In this document: positions 50,230-60,115 of the stretch, piece after piece | Numbering within the stretch: the stretch's first letter is position 1 | Layout: every line of letters begins with the position of its first letter | Source of the DNA: an uncultured Clostridia bacterium | GTDB taxonomy: Bacteria; Bacillota; Clostridia; TANB77; CAG-465 | Direction: 5' to 3' | Assembly: GCA_947628005.1 (NCBI GenBank) | Contig: CANQYI010000001.1 | Location: 1-64,000, forward strand | DNA length: 64,000 nucleotides | Program-made: the position numbers and the translations under genes | The notes under the pieces: generated by a model | Database searches by the model: none | The model's input: the letters and a program-made list of their open reading frames with translations, nothing else | Told to the model about the DNA's origin: nothing

Positions 50230-50748
50230 TTAAAACCTATTTAATTCATTTATATTGGTTTTATCACTATTTTTTAATACTTTACTAAAATCATATGTAG
50301 TATGTGCACTTGCAATATCACTTACTGATATATGAATTTCATTTTCTTCCAATTTTACTGATATAGTATTATCTTTTTCATCTACACTCTCTAATATACA
50401 CGTAAACTCTTTACCATACTCAGTTTTATTAAAAAGTTTTACAAAAATTTCATGTCCTATATACTTTTTGTATAATTTTATATTTTTTAATTGTCTCTCT
50501 AGTCCCGGAGATGAGACTTCTAAGACATACTCTTTAGATATTAATTTATCAATTTCATCTTCTATACTTCTACTTACATTTTCACAGTCATCTATATTTA
50601 CGAGTTTTTCATCTACTCCGTCTATTACAACCCTTAAAATATTTTCATTTCCTTCTTTAACAAATTCAATGTATTCTATAGTAAATCCTAAATCTTGTAT
50701 TATTTTATTTATTTTTTCCTCTATCTTTGTCTCTAATTTTTCAGACAC
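50230..50748 (-). CDS. rimP: Ribosome maturation factor RimP
   Basis: DDCENVSRSIEDEIDKL...YVLEVSSPGLERQL. Confidence 0.95.
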   Translation of the reverse strand: MSEKLETKIEEKINKIIQDLGFTIEYIEFVKEGNENILRVVIDGVDEKLVNIDDCENVSRSIEDEIDKLISKEYVLEVSSPGLERQLKNIKLYKKYIGHEIFVKLFNKTEYGKEFTCILESVDEKDNTISVKLEENEIHISVSDIASAHTTYDFSKVLKNSDKTNINELNRF

Positions 50749-50776
50749 TTTTTATCACCACCCATATATAAACCGA

Positions 50777-50804
50777 AGTGAGAGGATTTTTTTACCCTCT
50801 CACT
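50777..50804 (-). promoter_or_regulatory. Leader hairpin in the rimP-nusA-infB operon 5' UTR
   Basis: AGTGAGAGG/CCTCTCACT 9-bp stem between a TATAAT element and the rimP start; no adjacent T-tract. Confidence 0.6.
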
Positions 50805-51038
50805 CATCTTGTCGTAGACATTATATAACAAAAAACTTATAATTGCAATACTTTTAATAATTTTTTAGTTAAAAAATTCAAAAATTACAAATGCTAAAAA
50901 TAAATATAGTTCTAATAAAATCGAAGATTTAAATAATTGGCTAAAAAATAACATGAAATAATAAAAATTATGTGGAACTTTTTATTAAGAAGTCTTTATT
51001 TTAGAGCTTCTTTTTATGAAGTTCAAACATAAATACAA

Positions 51039-51084
51039 AAAAGTCCGGTTTTAGCCGGATTTTTTGTTATACAAAACCGGACTA
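51039..51084. terminator. Bidirectional terminator with alternative pairings
   Basis: AGTCCGGTTTT...AAAACCGGACT long-range 11-bp IR, plus inner TCCGG-TTTTAG-CCGGA followed by TTTTTT. Confidence 0.8.
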
Positions 51085-52527
51085 TCTTTTAAACTTATAT
51101 TTACTGCCTTCTACATTTTCTATCATATTATTCGTTAATAATAATGCTACTATTTCAGATGCTCTAGAATTTTGCACATGAAAGAAGTTTTTCACTTCTT
51201 CTCTTGTGAACATATTGTCATATTGAAACTTTGAAAAAAATAATTTCATTTCTGATAATGTTTTTGCTCTAACTTTATCTCCTAAATTTTTATATAATTT
51301 TATTAAAAAATAATCTTCATCAGATACAACATTTCCATTTTGTCCGGTTATTAACGGATTATTTATTTTCAAAACTGGACTATATCCTTTATTTGGAAAA
51401 ATTACTGTAAAAGATGATTCATCTGATGAGAATTTTGGCTTTTCTATAAAGTCATTATAACTTTCCATTATACGACTAAGTCCACTGCCTCTTCTATCCA
51501 TGTAATGAAGCCTACTAAATATATCTGATATGATTGTATTTCTTCTCATAGAAGGAACTTTACCAATTTCTAAGTTTTGAATTTGCGTTCCATCTATCAT
51601 TCCTCCTGGAGAAACTATTTCAAGTCTATCATCGTACATATCGACATGGATTTCTGAACCTAATATTTGATAATCCCTATGAATAAGTGCATTTACAATT
51701 GCTTCTCTTCTTGCAGTTACAGGATAATCTTCATACTCAATTCTATCCATTCCTTTTATTTTCCAACTATTTTTAGAATTATTTTTAATGAATGTATCTG
51801 TATTTTCCAGTAAACTTATCAGACTTCCTGTATATTCTTTATCATCAAGAGCATCTTCCTTAACTGAACCTTTTGTTAATCCATTCCATCTTGTGCATAC
51901 TACTTTTGATTGATTTAATTCTCCTTGATCACTTAATAATACAGCACCATTAGTCAATTTATTGTTTTTATCTAACAATCCTAAAGAAATATAGTCTCTA
52001 TCTTCATTAAATTTTTTTCCTGTTTTATCTTTTATTGTAGCTTTTAATAATGTAAAGCTTAAATCTCCTACATTATATTCACTTGGCAAAGAATCAAATG
52101 TTACATTTTTTCCCTTTAATATTAAATTTTGTAATATATGTGCTGGTGCTGGTATACTTTGATTTCCCGATCTTATAAATGCTTCTTTTCTACCATCTGC
52201 CACATAAAAGTATGGTGTGATTGGACCATCTCCTATTTCTAACTCAATAAAATCTTTTCCATCTTCTTCAAAATAATTCAATTCATATCTTGGTAAAGGT
52301 TCTATTCTAGAATTTATAAGTTCTGATATTTTTTCTGTTGTTTTTACTACATTTGCTATTCCTTTTTTTTCACGAGTTTTGTCATCTACTCCGAATAAAA
52401 TTATTCCACCTTTTGTATTTGCAAAAGCTGAAACAGATTTTAACCAGCTCTTGGGTTTTTCTTTTTCTAAATCGACTTTAAAATCTATGTTAGTAGTTTC
52501 TACTTTTTTATAATCTTCTAATCTCAC
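51082..52527 (-). CDS. AlbA_2/Schlafen-like ATP-binding, HTH transcriptional regulator-type protein
   Basis: KSVSAFANTKGGIILFGVDDK; ARREAIVNALIHRDY; YMDRRGSGLSRI. Confidence 0.9.
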   Translation of the reverse strand: MRLEDYKKVETTNIDFKVDLEKEKPKSWLKSVSAFANTKGGIILFGVDDKTREKKGIANVVKTTEKISELINSRIEPLPRYELNYFEEDGKDFIELEIGDGPITPYFYVADGRKEAFIRSGNQSIPAPAHILQNLILKGKNVTFDSLPSEYNVGDLSFTLLKATIKDKTGKKFNEDRDYISLGLLDKNNKLTNGAVLLSDQGELNQSKVVCTRWNGLTKGSVKEDALDDKEYTGSLISLLENTDTFIKNNSKNSWKIKGMDRIEYEDYPVTARREAIVNALIHRDYQILGSEIHVDMYDDRLEIVSPGGMIDGTQIQNLEIGKVPSMRRNTIISDIFSRLHYMDRRGSGLSRIMESYNDFIEKPKFSSDESSFTVIFPNKGYSPVLKINNPLITGQNGNVVSDEDYFLIKLYKNLGDKVRAKTLSEMKLFFSKFQYDNMFTREEVKNFFHVQNSRASEIVALLLTNNMIENVEGSKYKFKR

Positions 52528-52771
52528 TTGCTTCCTCCTTAATTACTTTAACTATTATATTATATGTATTTTAGAGTATCAATATTTTCAAAAACTGGCT
52601 AACAACAATACATGTGCTTATTGTAACATATAAATAATATAAAAATCAATAAAATTGCTAAAACTATTTTTACAAAAATTACTAATTTCTCTTTTATAAT
52701 ATGTTTTTAAAAATAGTGAAGATTTAATTAATCTAAATTTATTTATCCTTATTATTTGCCTCTTTTTTATC

Positions 52772-53809
52772 TTATATTGATATTTCTACACCTTTATAAT
52801 AATGTTTTATTATATCTTCACAGTTCATACCATGTTTTGCATAATAATTTGCTCCAACTTGTGACATTCCTACACCATGCCCATACCCTGTAACGTTGAA
52901 TAAAACTGAATTTTGATTAACTTCCATAGTAAAATCAGTTGATTTGAGTCCAAAATATGTCCTTAAATCCTCAGCTTTTATCTTATTACCACAGACTTCA
53001 ATATATTTTACTCTACCACTAGTTGTATAATCTGATATATGTATATTTAAAGTACTTATATTATTTAAATCATATTTTGAATAATCTATATTATTTACTT
53101 TAGAAATTAAATCATTAATACTTACTTCAACCTGGCTTGTTCTATTTGGATAATCTTCTGCCTCATGATTTTCAACAGATACTAAATATGGGTAGTGGAC
53201 TCCTGACCAAATTTGACTCACATCTTCCGTCTTTTTTGGACTACTTGCATGAAAAAATGCTTTTATATATTCTCCATTATATTTAATTATTTTACCATTA
53301 GTTGATACAACCGCTTCATTAACATTTTTCCAATATTGTTTTCTAGTATTTTCATCATAACCTTTAGATGCCCAAATTTCAAATATTTTTTCTTTATTAT
53401 AAAATGCCTGACAATGTGAAAAATTATCACATATATGTACTCCATCATTATGTGCATTATCACTTATTTTTCTATAAAGATAAGTTCTTGCTACTATTGC
53501 TTGTGCTTTAAGTGCCTCAATATCGTAATATGGTGGCATTTCAGATGGTAGTACTCCTCTTAAGTAATCATTAATATCCATAGCCATAACTTCACCTGTT
53601 GAACTACATAGCACATTTATTGTCATTCCTGCTTTATAATCAATATCATAACTTTCTTCTTTTATTTCTTCATCCTTTTTAATTTCTATATCTGTTTCAT
53701 CTTCTCCTTTAATCTTTAGTAAATTAATACAGAACAAAACAAAGCTTAAAACAAGCAATATGCAAGTAACAAGACCAAGTTTTGAATATATTTTTTTCAA
53801 TCCTATCAC
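52772..53809 (-). CDS. spoIID: Stage II sporulation protein D
   Basis: DINDYLRGVLPSEMPPYYDIEALKAQAIVARTYLY; GYGHGVGMSQVGANYYA. Confidence 0.95.
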   Translation of the reverse strand: MIGLKKIYSKLGLVTCILLVLSFVLFCINLLKIKGEDETDIEIKKDEEIKEESYDIDYKAGMTINVLCSSTGEVMAMDINDYLRGVLPSEMPPYYDIEALKAQAIVARTYLYRKISDNAHNDGVHICDNFSHCQAFYNKEKIFEIWASKGYDENTRKQYWKNVNEAVVSTNGKIIKYNGEYIKAFFHASSPKKTEDVSQIWSGVHYPYLVSVENHEAEDYPNRTSQVEVSINDLISKVNNIDYSKYDLNNISTLNIHISDYTTSGRVKYIEVCGNKIKAEDLRTYFGLKSTDFTMEVNQNSVLFNVTGYGHGVGMSQVGANYYAKHGMNCEDIIKHYYKGVEISI

Positions 53810-53896
53810 CTTATAACACTATATTCATACTTATAAAAATTATTTACAAAAAAGAGATGACATTTTAATCTGTCATCTCTAAAATTTATACTGTTA

Positions 53897-54520
53897 TTAT
53901 TTTTTAGTAGATTCAAAGTAAGTTACTGCATCTTTTTCAATTTTATCAAGTGTAAATGTATTTAGCAGGTTTCTCACATTTGGATCTGGAGCTTCAACCA
54001 TAACAATTATCAATCTCTTTTGATCTGCACTTGCTATGAATAAAGTTGATTGAATATGGTTTATTCCTTTAAATTTTGCATTAATTACAACTCCAGTTTT
54101 ATTTTTTATTGTTATTATTTCTCTTGACCATTCTTCAAGTTGTGAATCAGCCGACAATTTTGATAAAAGACTTTCTATTTCATCTTTAGCAACACCTGAA
54201 ATACAATCTCTAATTACTATTGATTGACTTGAATCTGGTAATCCATAAGCAATAACTGTTTCATCAAGAGTCTGTACATCTTTATACAATTCCCAGTTAC
54301 TTGGAATACAAATATTTCCGTATTTTTCCGTATTTAACCATTTTAAGTTCTTAAAATCTATATTATTATATTCCCACGTAACATCAGATATTTTATCAAC
54401 TTTCTTTTCTTCAAAAGTTTTTGTATTGTCTTCTGATGTACCATTGTTAGATCTTCCTTCCCAATTTGTTTTGGCTTTAGTTTTACCTCTTTCATCTAAA
54501 AATTCCAACTCTTTTCCCAA
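53897..54520 (-). CDS. Hypothetical protein/domain overlapping the LRR gene in the -1 frame; no signal peptide
   Basis: 207 aa ORF starting at TTG in the 3' end of 54496..55416. Confidence 0.6.
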   Translation of the reverse strand: MGKELEFLDERGKTKAKTNWEGRSNNGTSEDNTKTFEEKKVDKISDVTWEYNNIDFKNLKWLNTEKYGNICIPSNWELYKDVQTLDETVIAYGLPDSSQSIVIRDCISGVAKDEIESLLSKLSADSQLEEWSREIITIKNKTGVVINAKFKGINHIQSTLFIASADQKRLIIVMVEAPDPNVRNLLNTFTLDKIEKDAVTYFESTKK

Positions 54521-55416
54521 CCTTTTTCAGGTATTTTATATTTTCCTTTTACAGTTATAGTTAAATTATCATTACATTTTTCAAAAACACGTAAACCCAT
54601 TTTTTGTACATTCTCTGGTATAACTATTTCAGTTAATGAACTACAATTACGAAAGCAACTGTTACCTATTTGAGCAACACTATCTGGCAATTGTACCTTT
54701 TCTAATTTTGAGCACCAAGCGAAAGCTGAATTACAAATTTTTGTAACACTGTTTGGTATATTTATACTATCTAAATTTTTACATGCTTCAAATAAATTAT
54801 CTCCTATCACTTCAAGATTTTCAGGCAAACGTACTTTTTTTAAAGCAGTACAATTTGTAAAAGCACTTATTCCTATCTCTGTTACGCTATCTGGTAAATT
54901 TACTTCTGACAAATTGCTACAGTAAGCAAAACAATACTGTGGTATCTTTGTTACTCCATATGGTATAATTATATTTTTTAATGAAGTACATTTTTTAAAA
55001 GCAGATTCAGGTAATTCAAATTCAGAAGGTATAGATACATCAGTTAAATTTTCTAAATCAAAAAATATACACGCTTTCATCGAAGTTACTTTGTAGTTAT
55101 TTTTATCTTTTATTACTACATCCGGTATTACAACTTCCTTTATATTTTGTTCTTCATCTGAGCTTATACTATCTTTTATTCCTGTTACAACTGCAGTCTT
55201 ATTATTTTCATCAAAATTGTATTCTAATATATCAACATTATAGTCTACTGATACTTGTTTTCTTACTTGATTAATACTACTCTCTTGATTACTACTTTCT
55301 TGATTACTAGTCGTATTATCTTTTTTATTTATAAATAATATTATGAATGAAGATATTACAACTACTAATACTGCAACAATTATAGATATAATTATTATTA
55401 GTTTTTTTCTTTCCAT
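54496..55416 (-). CDS. BspA-type leucine-rich repeat (LRR_5) protein with N-terminal TM anchor
   Basis: Repeats such as SIPNSVTKICNSAFAWCSKLEKVQLPDSVAQIGNSCFRNC. Confidence 0.9.
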   Translation of the reverse strand: MERKKLIIIISIIVAVLVVVISSFIILFINKKDNTTSNQESSNQESSINQVRKQVSVDYNVDILEYNFDENNKTAVVTGIKDSISSDEEQNIKEVVIPDVVIKDKNNYKVTSMKACIFFDLENLTDVSIPSEFELPESAFKKCTSLKNIIIPYGVTKIPQYCFAYCSNLSEVNLPDSVTEIGISAFTNCTALKKVRLPENLEVIGDNLFEACKNLDSINIPNSVTKICNSAFAWCSKLEKVQLPDSVAQIGNSCFRNCSSLTEIVIPENVQKMGLRVFEKCNDNLTITVKGKYKIPEKGWEKSWNF

Positions 55417-55599
55417 AAATTCCTCCTACTTGATATTTTCATTAAATTATAAACTTAATGATATCACTCTAACATAATTTTAACATATATCAATATATTT
55501 TCAAGTAACTTTAAGTTTTTATTTAAAAAAATAAATAAAAAGGAATGTTTCCTATAAAATATATAGTAAGCACTCCTTTTTTATTTCTAAAATTTATAA

Positions 55600-58500
55600 C
55601 TATTCAAAATCATTTGCTGCTCTATTATCAGCATCGTATAAAATTACTGTTCCTCTAATTTTATCCCATTCAGCTTGAGAATTAATATGCCAAACACCTT
55701 TTTCTAATTGAATTGGAATGTCACCAGAGAATTCTCTTCCAAGTCCAGTATATCCTAAGTATTGATCATAATCCCATTGAGTTGTGTTAGGGGCAGTAGA
55801 AGATTGATTGTTTTTATTATAACTCAAAGTTACTGTTCCAGTTGATTGTTCATCAATACATTGTATATCAAATTTTACACCTATGTATCCATCATTTAAT
55901 GGGTTATTAATATTATACTTGCCGTCTTCTTGTTTAACTGCAATAGTAGAATTTGGCAATTTATATTCTCCAAACCAAACTTGAACACTATCGTTATTTG
56001 AATTATCTATAGCCATCATACCTTTATTATTTCCACCATTTCCAGATATAAGTTCAAAAGCTTGACTAACTGCTATATTGCGCAATTTATCAGACATAAT
56101 ATCAGTATTAAATTGATATGATGTATTATTATCATAAATATGTCTATATCCGTCTTTTGGTATGAAAGAAATAGAATAATTTGAACTTGAAATTTGAGAA
56201 TATTTACCAGATGAATTTTTATAATATAACTTAATATCTTCAGTATATCCAGTTCCATCTTTTCTTATAAAGTAGTAAGATGGTGTTATCTTTATATATC
56301 TCTTAGCATTAGCTGCTTCTTTTTGATAATCATAATAACCACTAGTTTTTAAATCAAAACTAATTCTATATCCTAGTTTTGGTGCTTGAATATATGTTTT
56401 ATTTGTATGTTTATATGCTCCTAAAGGAATGATATAAGTTTTTCCATTTAAATCAGTTGCATTAGTCATTTGATTTGAAAGGTAATCATAAACTTTATTT
56501 CCAGAGAAATATATAGTTCCTGTTATACCATTGACACTGCCATCTTCACTAGTTCTAAATACATCTTTCCAATTTATATCAGAGCAATCTGTAACTCTAA
56601 ATCCATATATTCTACCAATATTAATTGTTTGCTTTTTGTAAACAACTCTATAGAATGAGCCTTCTTTTAAATCTGTAATATTATCAAAATTTAGATATGT
56701 ATTTTGACCACACGCATTTGAATTAACACCTATCTGTCCTATTCTTCCTTTATCAATATATTTTTTATATTGATATTTAGTAGTAGTCTGCTCTATTGAA
56801 GTTTTAGATAATGATGATGACATATCAGTTGATTTCATTTCATCGTCGAATACTTGCTGTGTCTTACTTACATATTCCTGTATTGTTGGTTCATTAATAG
56901 TAACACCCATTATTTTAAAGCTATTATTTTGCTGGAATATATCGCCTGTTACTGTACCTTCAAATATTTGTCCTCTACCAACAGGAAATACTGTTCCAGC
57001 TGGTTTATCATTAACATCAAAGTCAAACACCAACTTATATTCTTTAGCATACTTAGAAGTATCTATATTAACACTTGCTCCTGGATAACTAGAAGATGAG
57101 CCATCTGTTGGATTTATTGTAAATTTTGATCCCTTTTGTATTTGAGTTACATCTTTACTATCAGAGTGGTTTATTATAGTATCTCCCTCTGCTTTTATTT
57201 TAACATTTTCAACAACAAGAGGAGTATATAAATTTATTCTTGTACTATTAGTATCAAGTGTTACGTCACTATTATTATCTACAGTATTATTTGTGTTTAC
57301 GCTCTTGTCATCTTTTGTTATTGTAAATACATACTTTTTATATGAAGAATCTCCTGATACAACTCTTATACCATTATATCTTGTAGATGCTATATCTAAA
57401 TAATCTGATTCTGCAGTTTTTGTACCTGCTGATTTCTTTGTTAATTGCTGAAGACTATCTATTTTAAAATTAGTACTTCCAACATATTTTTCAAGATTTT
57501 TATTTATATATGTTCTTGCATCATTAAGTGTATCATCTATTTTAAAAGTTGGTGTATCTTTAAGTGTATATGGTGATGCCGCACTTACCACGTTATTATT
57601 TGTATTTCCAAAGAAAGCAGTTCCTGATTCATCAGAATTTTTTGCTCTCATAGTATTATCTTTTAGTACGTACATTTCAACTATTAATTTCCATTTTAAT
57701 TGTTTATTTAATACATAAGGTTTTTGAGTTATATGATTATAGAAGAATTTTTGTGCCTCAACATTTAATTTAACCTTTTCACTAGCTGGAACATATAAAA
57801 CAGATTTATCTTCATCCCCATCTTCAGTAGTACAAAATGTGTTTGATGATGTTATTGGCGGATCCACTGTAATATTACTATTTCCATTAGTAATCAATCC
57901 CTTAAGGCTTAAAGTTGTATAAGCACCTGCTTCAGTATTAACAGGATAGTCTTTTTCATAAGTTGGAACGGGCTTGTACTCATATTCTACAACTACATAT
58001 TTCTTTTTTCCTGTATCAGATACACCAAGTTTATGATCAGTTCCTCTAGTTTTTAAATCTTTAATTGCCTTATCTTTACTTTCAGTACTTTCTCCATAAT
58101 AAGATTGTACAAATTCATAAACTTTATCTCCAACTTGAACATATTGCCCCACATAATCTGATTGCAAAGTTTTATTTCTTGGAATTTCATATTTTTCTGT
58201 ATAATTTCCATCTTTACCTAAATTTTTTAAAGGTGTATTATCAGTTAATTTTCTTTCATCTTCATGTACATCTAAAGTATTTCCATTTTCATCTTTATGT
58301 CTAATGTAGACTACTGTTGGGTCTTCAGCTACTACTGGAAAGCTTACAATATTATCATATTCATTAGCTGTACAATTTTTAGCATCTATATAGTTTCCGC
58401 CTACTTCCCAGCACATGTCCTTACAGCTACCTACATGTCCATATCCATAAGTATATGTAAACCATGTTCCTTTGATAGTAGCATAATACTTCCATGTAGT

Positions 58501-59175
58501 ATCCATATATCTTGGATATGGGTAATTCTCAAATCTATCATCAGATGTACAACCAATTGTAGACATTCTAAGTTTTTGTACTTGAGTTTTCTTTAAGGAA
58601 AAGGTTTTATATATTATGTCTATATGGCTTTGATTAAATTGTCTTATAAATGTTTGAGTACCATTTTCGACTTTATAGCCATAACTTACATCATCAGTAT
58701 TAAATCTAGCAAATGAAGGTATTTTAGTATTGCCATTCTGACTAGTACTTATATATGATACTCCATAACTACCGTTATCTTTTAAGTAATTAATTCTTAC
58801 ATAATCTGATAAACCGTTTGGAGAATTATAATAGGTAGTAGTTAACTCGTTAAGCTTATGAAATGTCGTATACGTACTATCGTAATCTCCTCTACCTCCA
58901 CAGCCATTACCCGCATCATTACCTAAATAAAATCCCTGTGAATCAATTTTTCCTTGATTTTTTAGGTTTTGATAATTATTTTGTATATCTTTCCAATTTG
59001 ATATTGAAGTATCACTTGCTCCCGCAGACATTTTTACTTTTAACACAGTATTTCCATCATTATCTTTTGCTTTTATTGCAGAATAATTTAAATTATATGC
59101 ATAAATATTACTAAAAACAAGTAAAATAAAAGACAATGTAACTAAAAATTTTGTAATACCTTTCATACACTTCAC
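55600..59175 (-). CDS. Large secreted/surface protein (DUF5704-like), paralog of 61544..>64000
   Basis: Signal peptide GITKFLVTLSFILLVFSNIYA; 1191 aa; C-terminal region shared with the second paralog. Confidence 0.8.
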   Translation of the reverse strand: MKCMKGITKFLVTLSFILLVFSNIYAYNLNYSAIKAKDNDGNTVLKVKMSAGASDTSISNWKDIQNNYQNLKNQGKIDSQGFYLGNDAGNGCGGRGDYDSTYTTFHKLNELTTTYYNSPNGLSDYVRINYLKDNGSYGVSYISTSQNGNTKIPSFARFNTDDVSYGYKVENGTQTFIRQFNQSHIDIIYKTFSLKKTQVQKLRMSTIGCTSDDRFENYPYPRYMDTTWKYYATIKGTWFTYTYGYGHVGSCKDMCWEVGGNYIDAKNCTANEYDNIVSFPVVAEDPTVVYIRHKDENGNTLDVHEDERKLTDNTPLKNLGKDGNYTEKYEIPRNKTLQSDYVGQYVQVGDKVYEFVQSYYGESTESKDKAIKDLKTRGTDHKLGVSDTGKKKYVVVEYEYKPVPTYEKDYPVNTEAGAYTTLSLKGLITNGNSNITVDPPITSSNTFCTTEDGDEDKSVLYVPASEKVKLNVEAQKFFYNHITQKPYVLNKQLKWKLIVEMYVLKDNTMRAKNSDESGTAFFGNTNNNVVSAASPYTLKDTPTFKIDDTLNDARTYINKNLEKYVGSTNFKIDSLQQLTKKSAGTKTAESDYLDIASTRYNGIRVVSGDSSYKKYVFTITKDDKSVNTNNTVDNNSDVTLDTNSTRINLYTPLVVENVKIKAEGDTIINHSDSKDVTQIQKGSKFTINPTDGSSSSYPGASVNIDTSKYAKEYKLVFDFDVNDKPAGTVFPVGRGQIFEGTVTGDIFQQNNSFKIMGVTINEPTIQEYVSKTQQVFDDEMKSTDMSSSLSKTSIEQTTTKYQYKKYIDKGRIGQIGVNSNACGQNTYLNFDNITDLKEGSFYRVVYKKQTINIGRIYGFRVTDCSDINWKDVFRTSEDGSVNGITGTIYFSGNKVYDYLSNQMTNATDLNGKTYIIPLGAYKHTNKTYIQAPKLGYRISFDLKTSGYYDYQKEAANAKRYIKITPSYYFIRKDGTGYTEDIKLYYKNSSGKYSQISSSNYSISFIPKDGYRHIYDNNTSYQFNTDIMSDKLRNIAVSQAFELISGNGGNNKGMMAIDNSNNDSVQVWFGEYKLPNSTIAVKQEDGKYNINNPLNDGYIGVKFDIQCIDEQSTGTVTLSYNKNNQSSTAPNTTQWDYDQYLGYTGLGREFSGDIPIQLEKGVWHINSQAEWDKIRGTVILYDADNRAANDFE

Positions 59176-59329
59176 CTACTTAATAATTCAGTTACATTTA
59201 ATCATAAAATTTAACTTTTTTCAACTACATTGAGCTAAAAAATATTCATTTTATTGACATTTACATAAATGATGATATAATATTTATATATGTTTATTAA
59301 TCCATTTTAAATTAGAAAGGGAGATTTTT

Positions 59330-60073
59330 ATGTTAAAAATTAATAGAATAATTACTTGTATATTTATTTTAACCTTTGTTTTATCCGTTTTATCGGCATG
59401 TTCTTCAACTGGAAGTAACGAAAGTTCAAAAATTTTAGAAGATAGTAAAAGTTCAACTGAAGTTGTTACTAACACATATTCAAATGATGAAAGTATTTCA
59501 TCATCAACAACTGATTCATCCAGTTCATTGCAGTCAGATATTACATCAACTAGTAGTGATATAACTGAAATAACAACTTCAAAATCTACTTCAAAGATAA
59601 CAACCACATCAAAGGCTACGACTACTTCCACTACTACCAAAGCAACTACAACAACTACTAAAAAAACTACAACATCTTCTGAGTTTAAAACTGAGCCACC
59701 CAAAACTGATCCGCCCAAAACTGACCCACCTAAAACTGACCCACCTAAAACTGATCCGCCTAAAACTGATCCACCAGTTACGACTACAAAAGAGATAAAC
59801 ACCCGTGTTCCTGTTGTTACTGCAATAGATTTCTTAAATTTTACTAATCATGCAGATGATACTATTTTCGACTCTAATGGCTCAAATTATTATATAAAAA
59901 AAGCTACAATAAATAACAAGAGTAAAGATATAGAAATACAAATGTCTTATGATAGGACTCAAGTAACAGTTCATTGCACTTTTGAGATAGAATTCGATGT
60001 GGATATAGAATGGTATAATGACGAATTAAATGATACTTATATGACTTCTACTCACGTAGTATTTTACTCATAA
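59330..60073 (+). CDS. Lipoprotein with Ser/Thr-rich stalk and (TDPPK)n repeat
   Basis: VLSVLSACSSTGS lipobox; GGGAG RBS; TEPPKTDPPKTDPPKTDPPKTDPPKTDPPVTT. Confidence 0.85.
   Translation: MLKINRIITCIFILTFVLSVLSACSSTGSNESSKILEDSKSSTEVVTNTYSNDESISSSTTDSSSSLQSDITSTSSDITEITTSKSTSKITTTSKATTTSTTTKATTTTTKKTTTSSEFKTEPPKTDPPKTDPPKTDPPKTDPPKTDPPVTTTKEINTRVPVVTAIDFLNFTNHADDTIFDSNGSNYYIKKATINNKSKDIEIQMSYDRTQVTVHCTFEIEFDVDIEWYNDELNDTYMTSTHVVFYS
59694..59775 (+). repeat. In-frame 15-nt tandem repeat encoding TDPPK
   Basis: About 5 copies of CCN CCN AAA ACT GAY with synonymous variation. Confidence 0.9.
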
Positions 60074-60078
60074 TTAAA

Positions 60079-60112
60079 AAGCTTAGAGAGAGTTTATACT
60101 TTCTCTAAGCTT
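60079..60112. terminator. Bidirectional terminator between convergent genes
   Basis: AAGCTTAGAGA...TCTCTAAGCTT followed by a T-rich run. Confidence 0.85.
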
Positions 60113-60115
60113 CTT

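Noticed and set aside
59284-59802. Minus-strand ORF with (GGSVL)n repeats
   Set aside because: Exact antisense of the TDPPK repeat of the lipoprotein gene, which has a lipobox and RBS; the repeat simply keeps the opposite frame open
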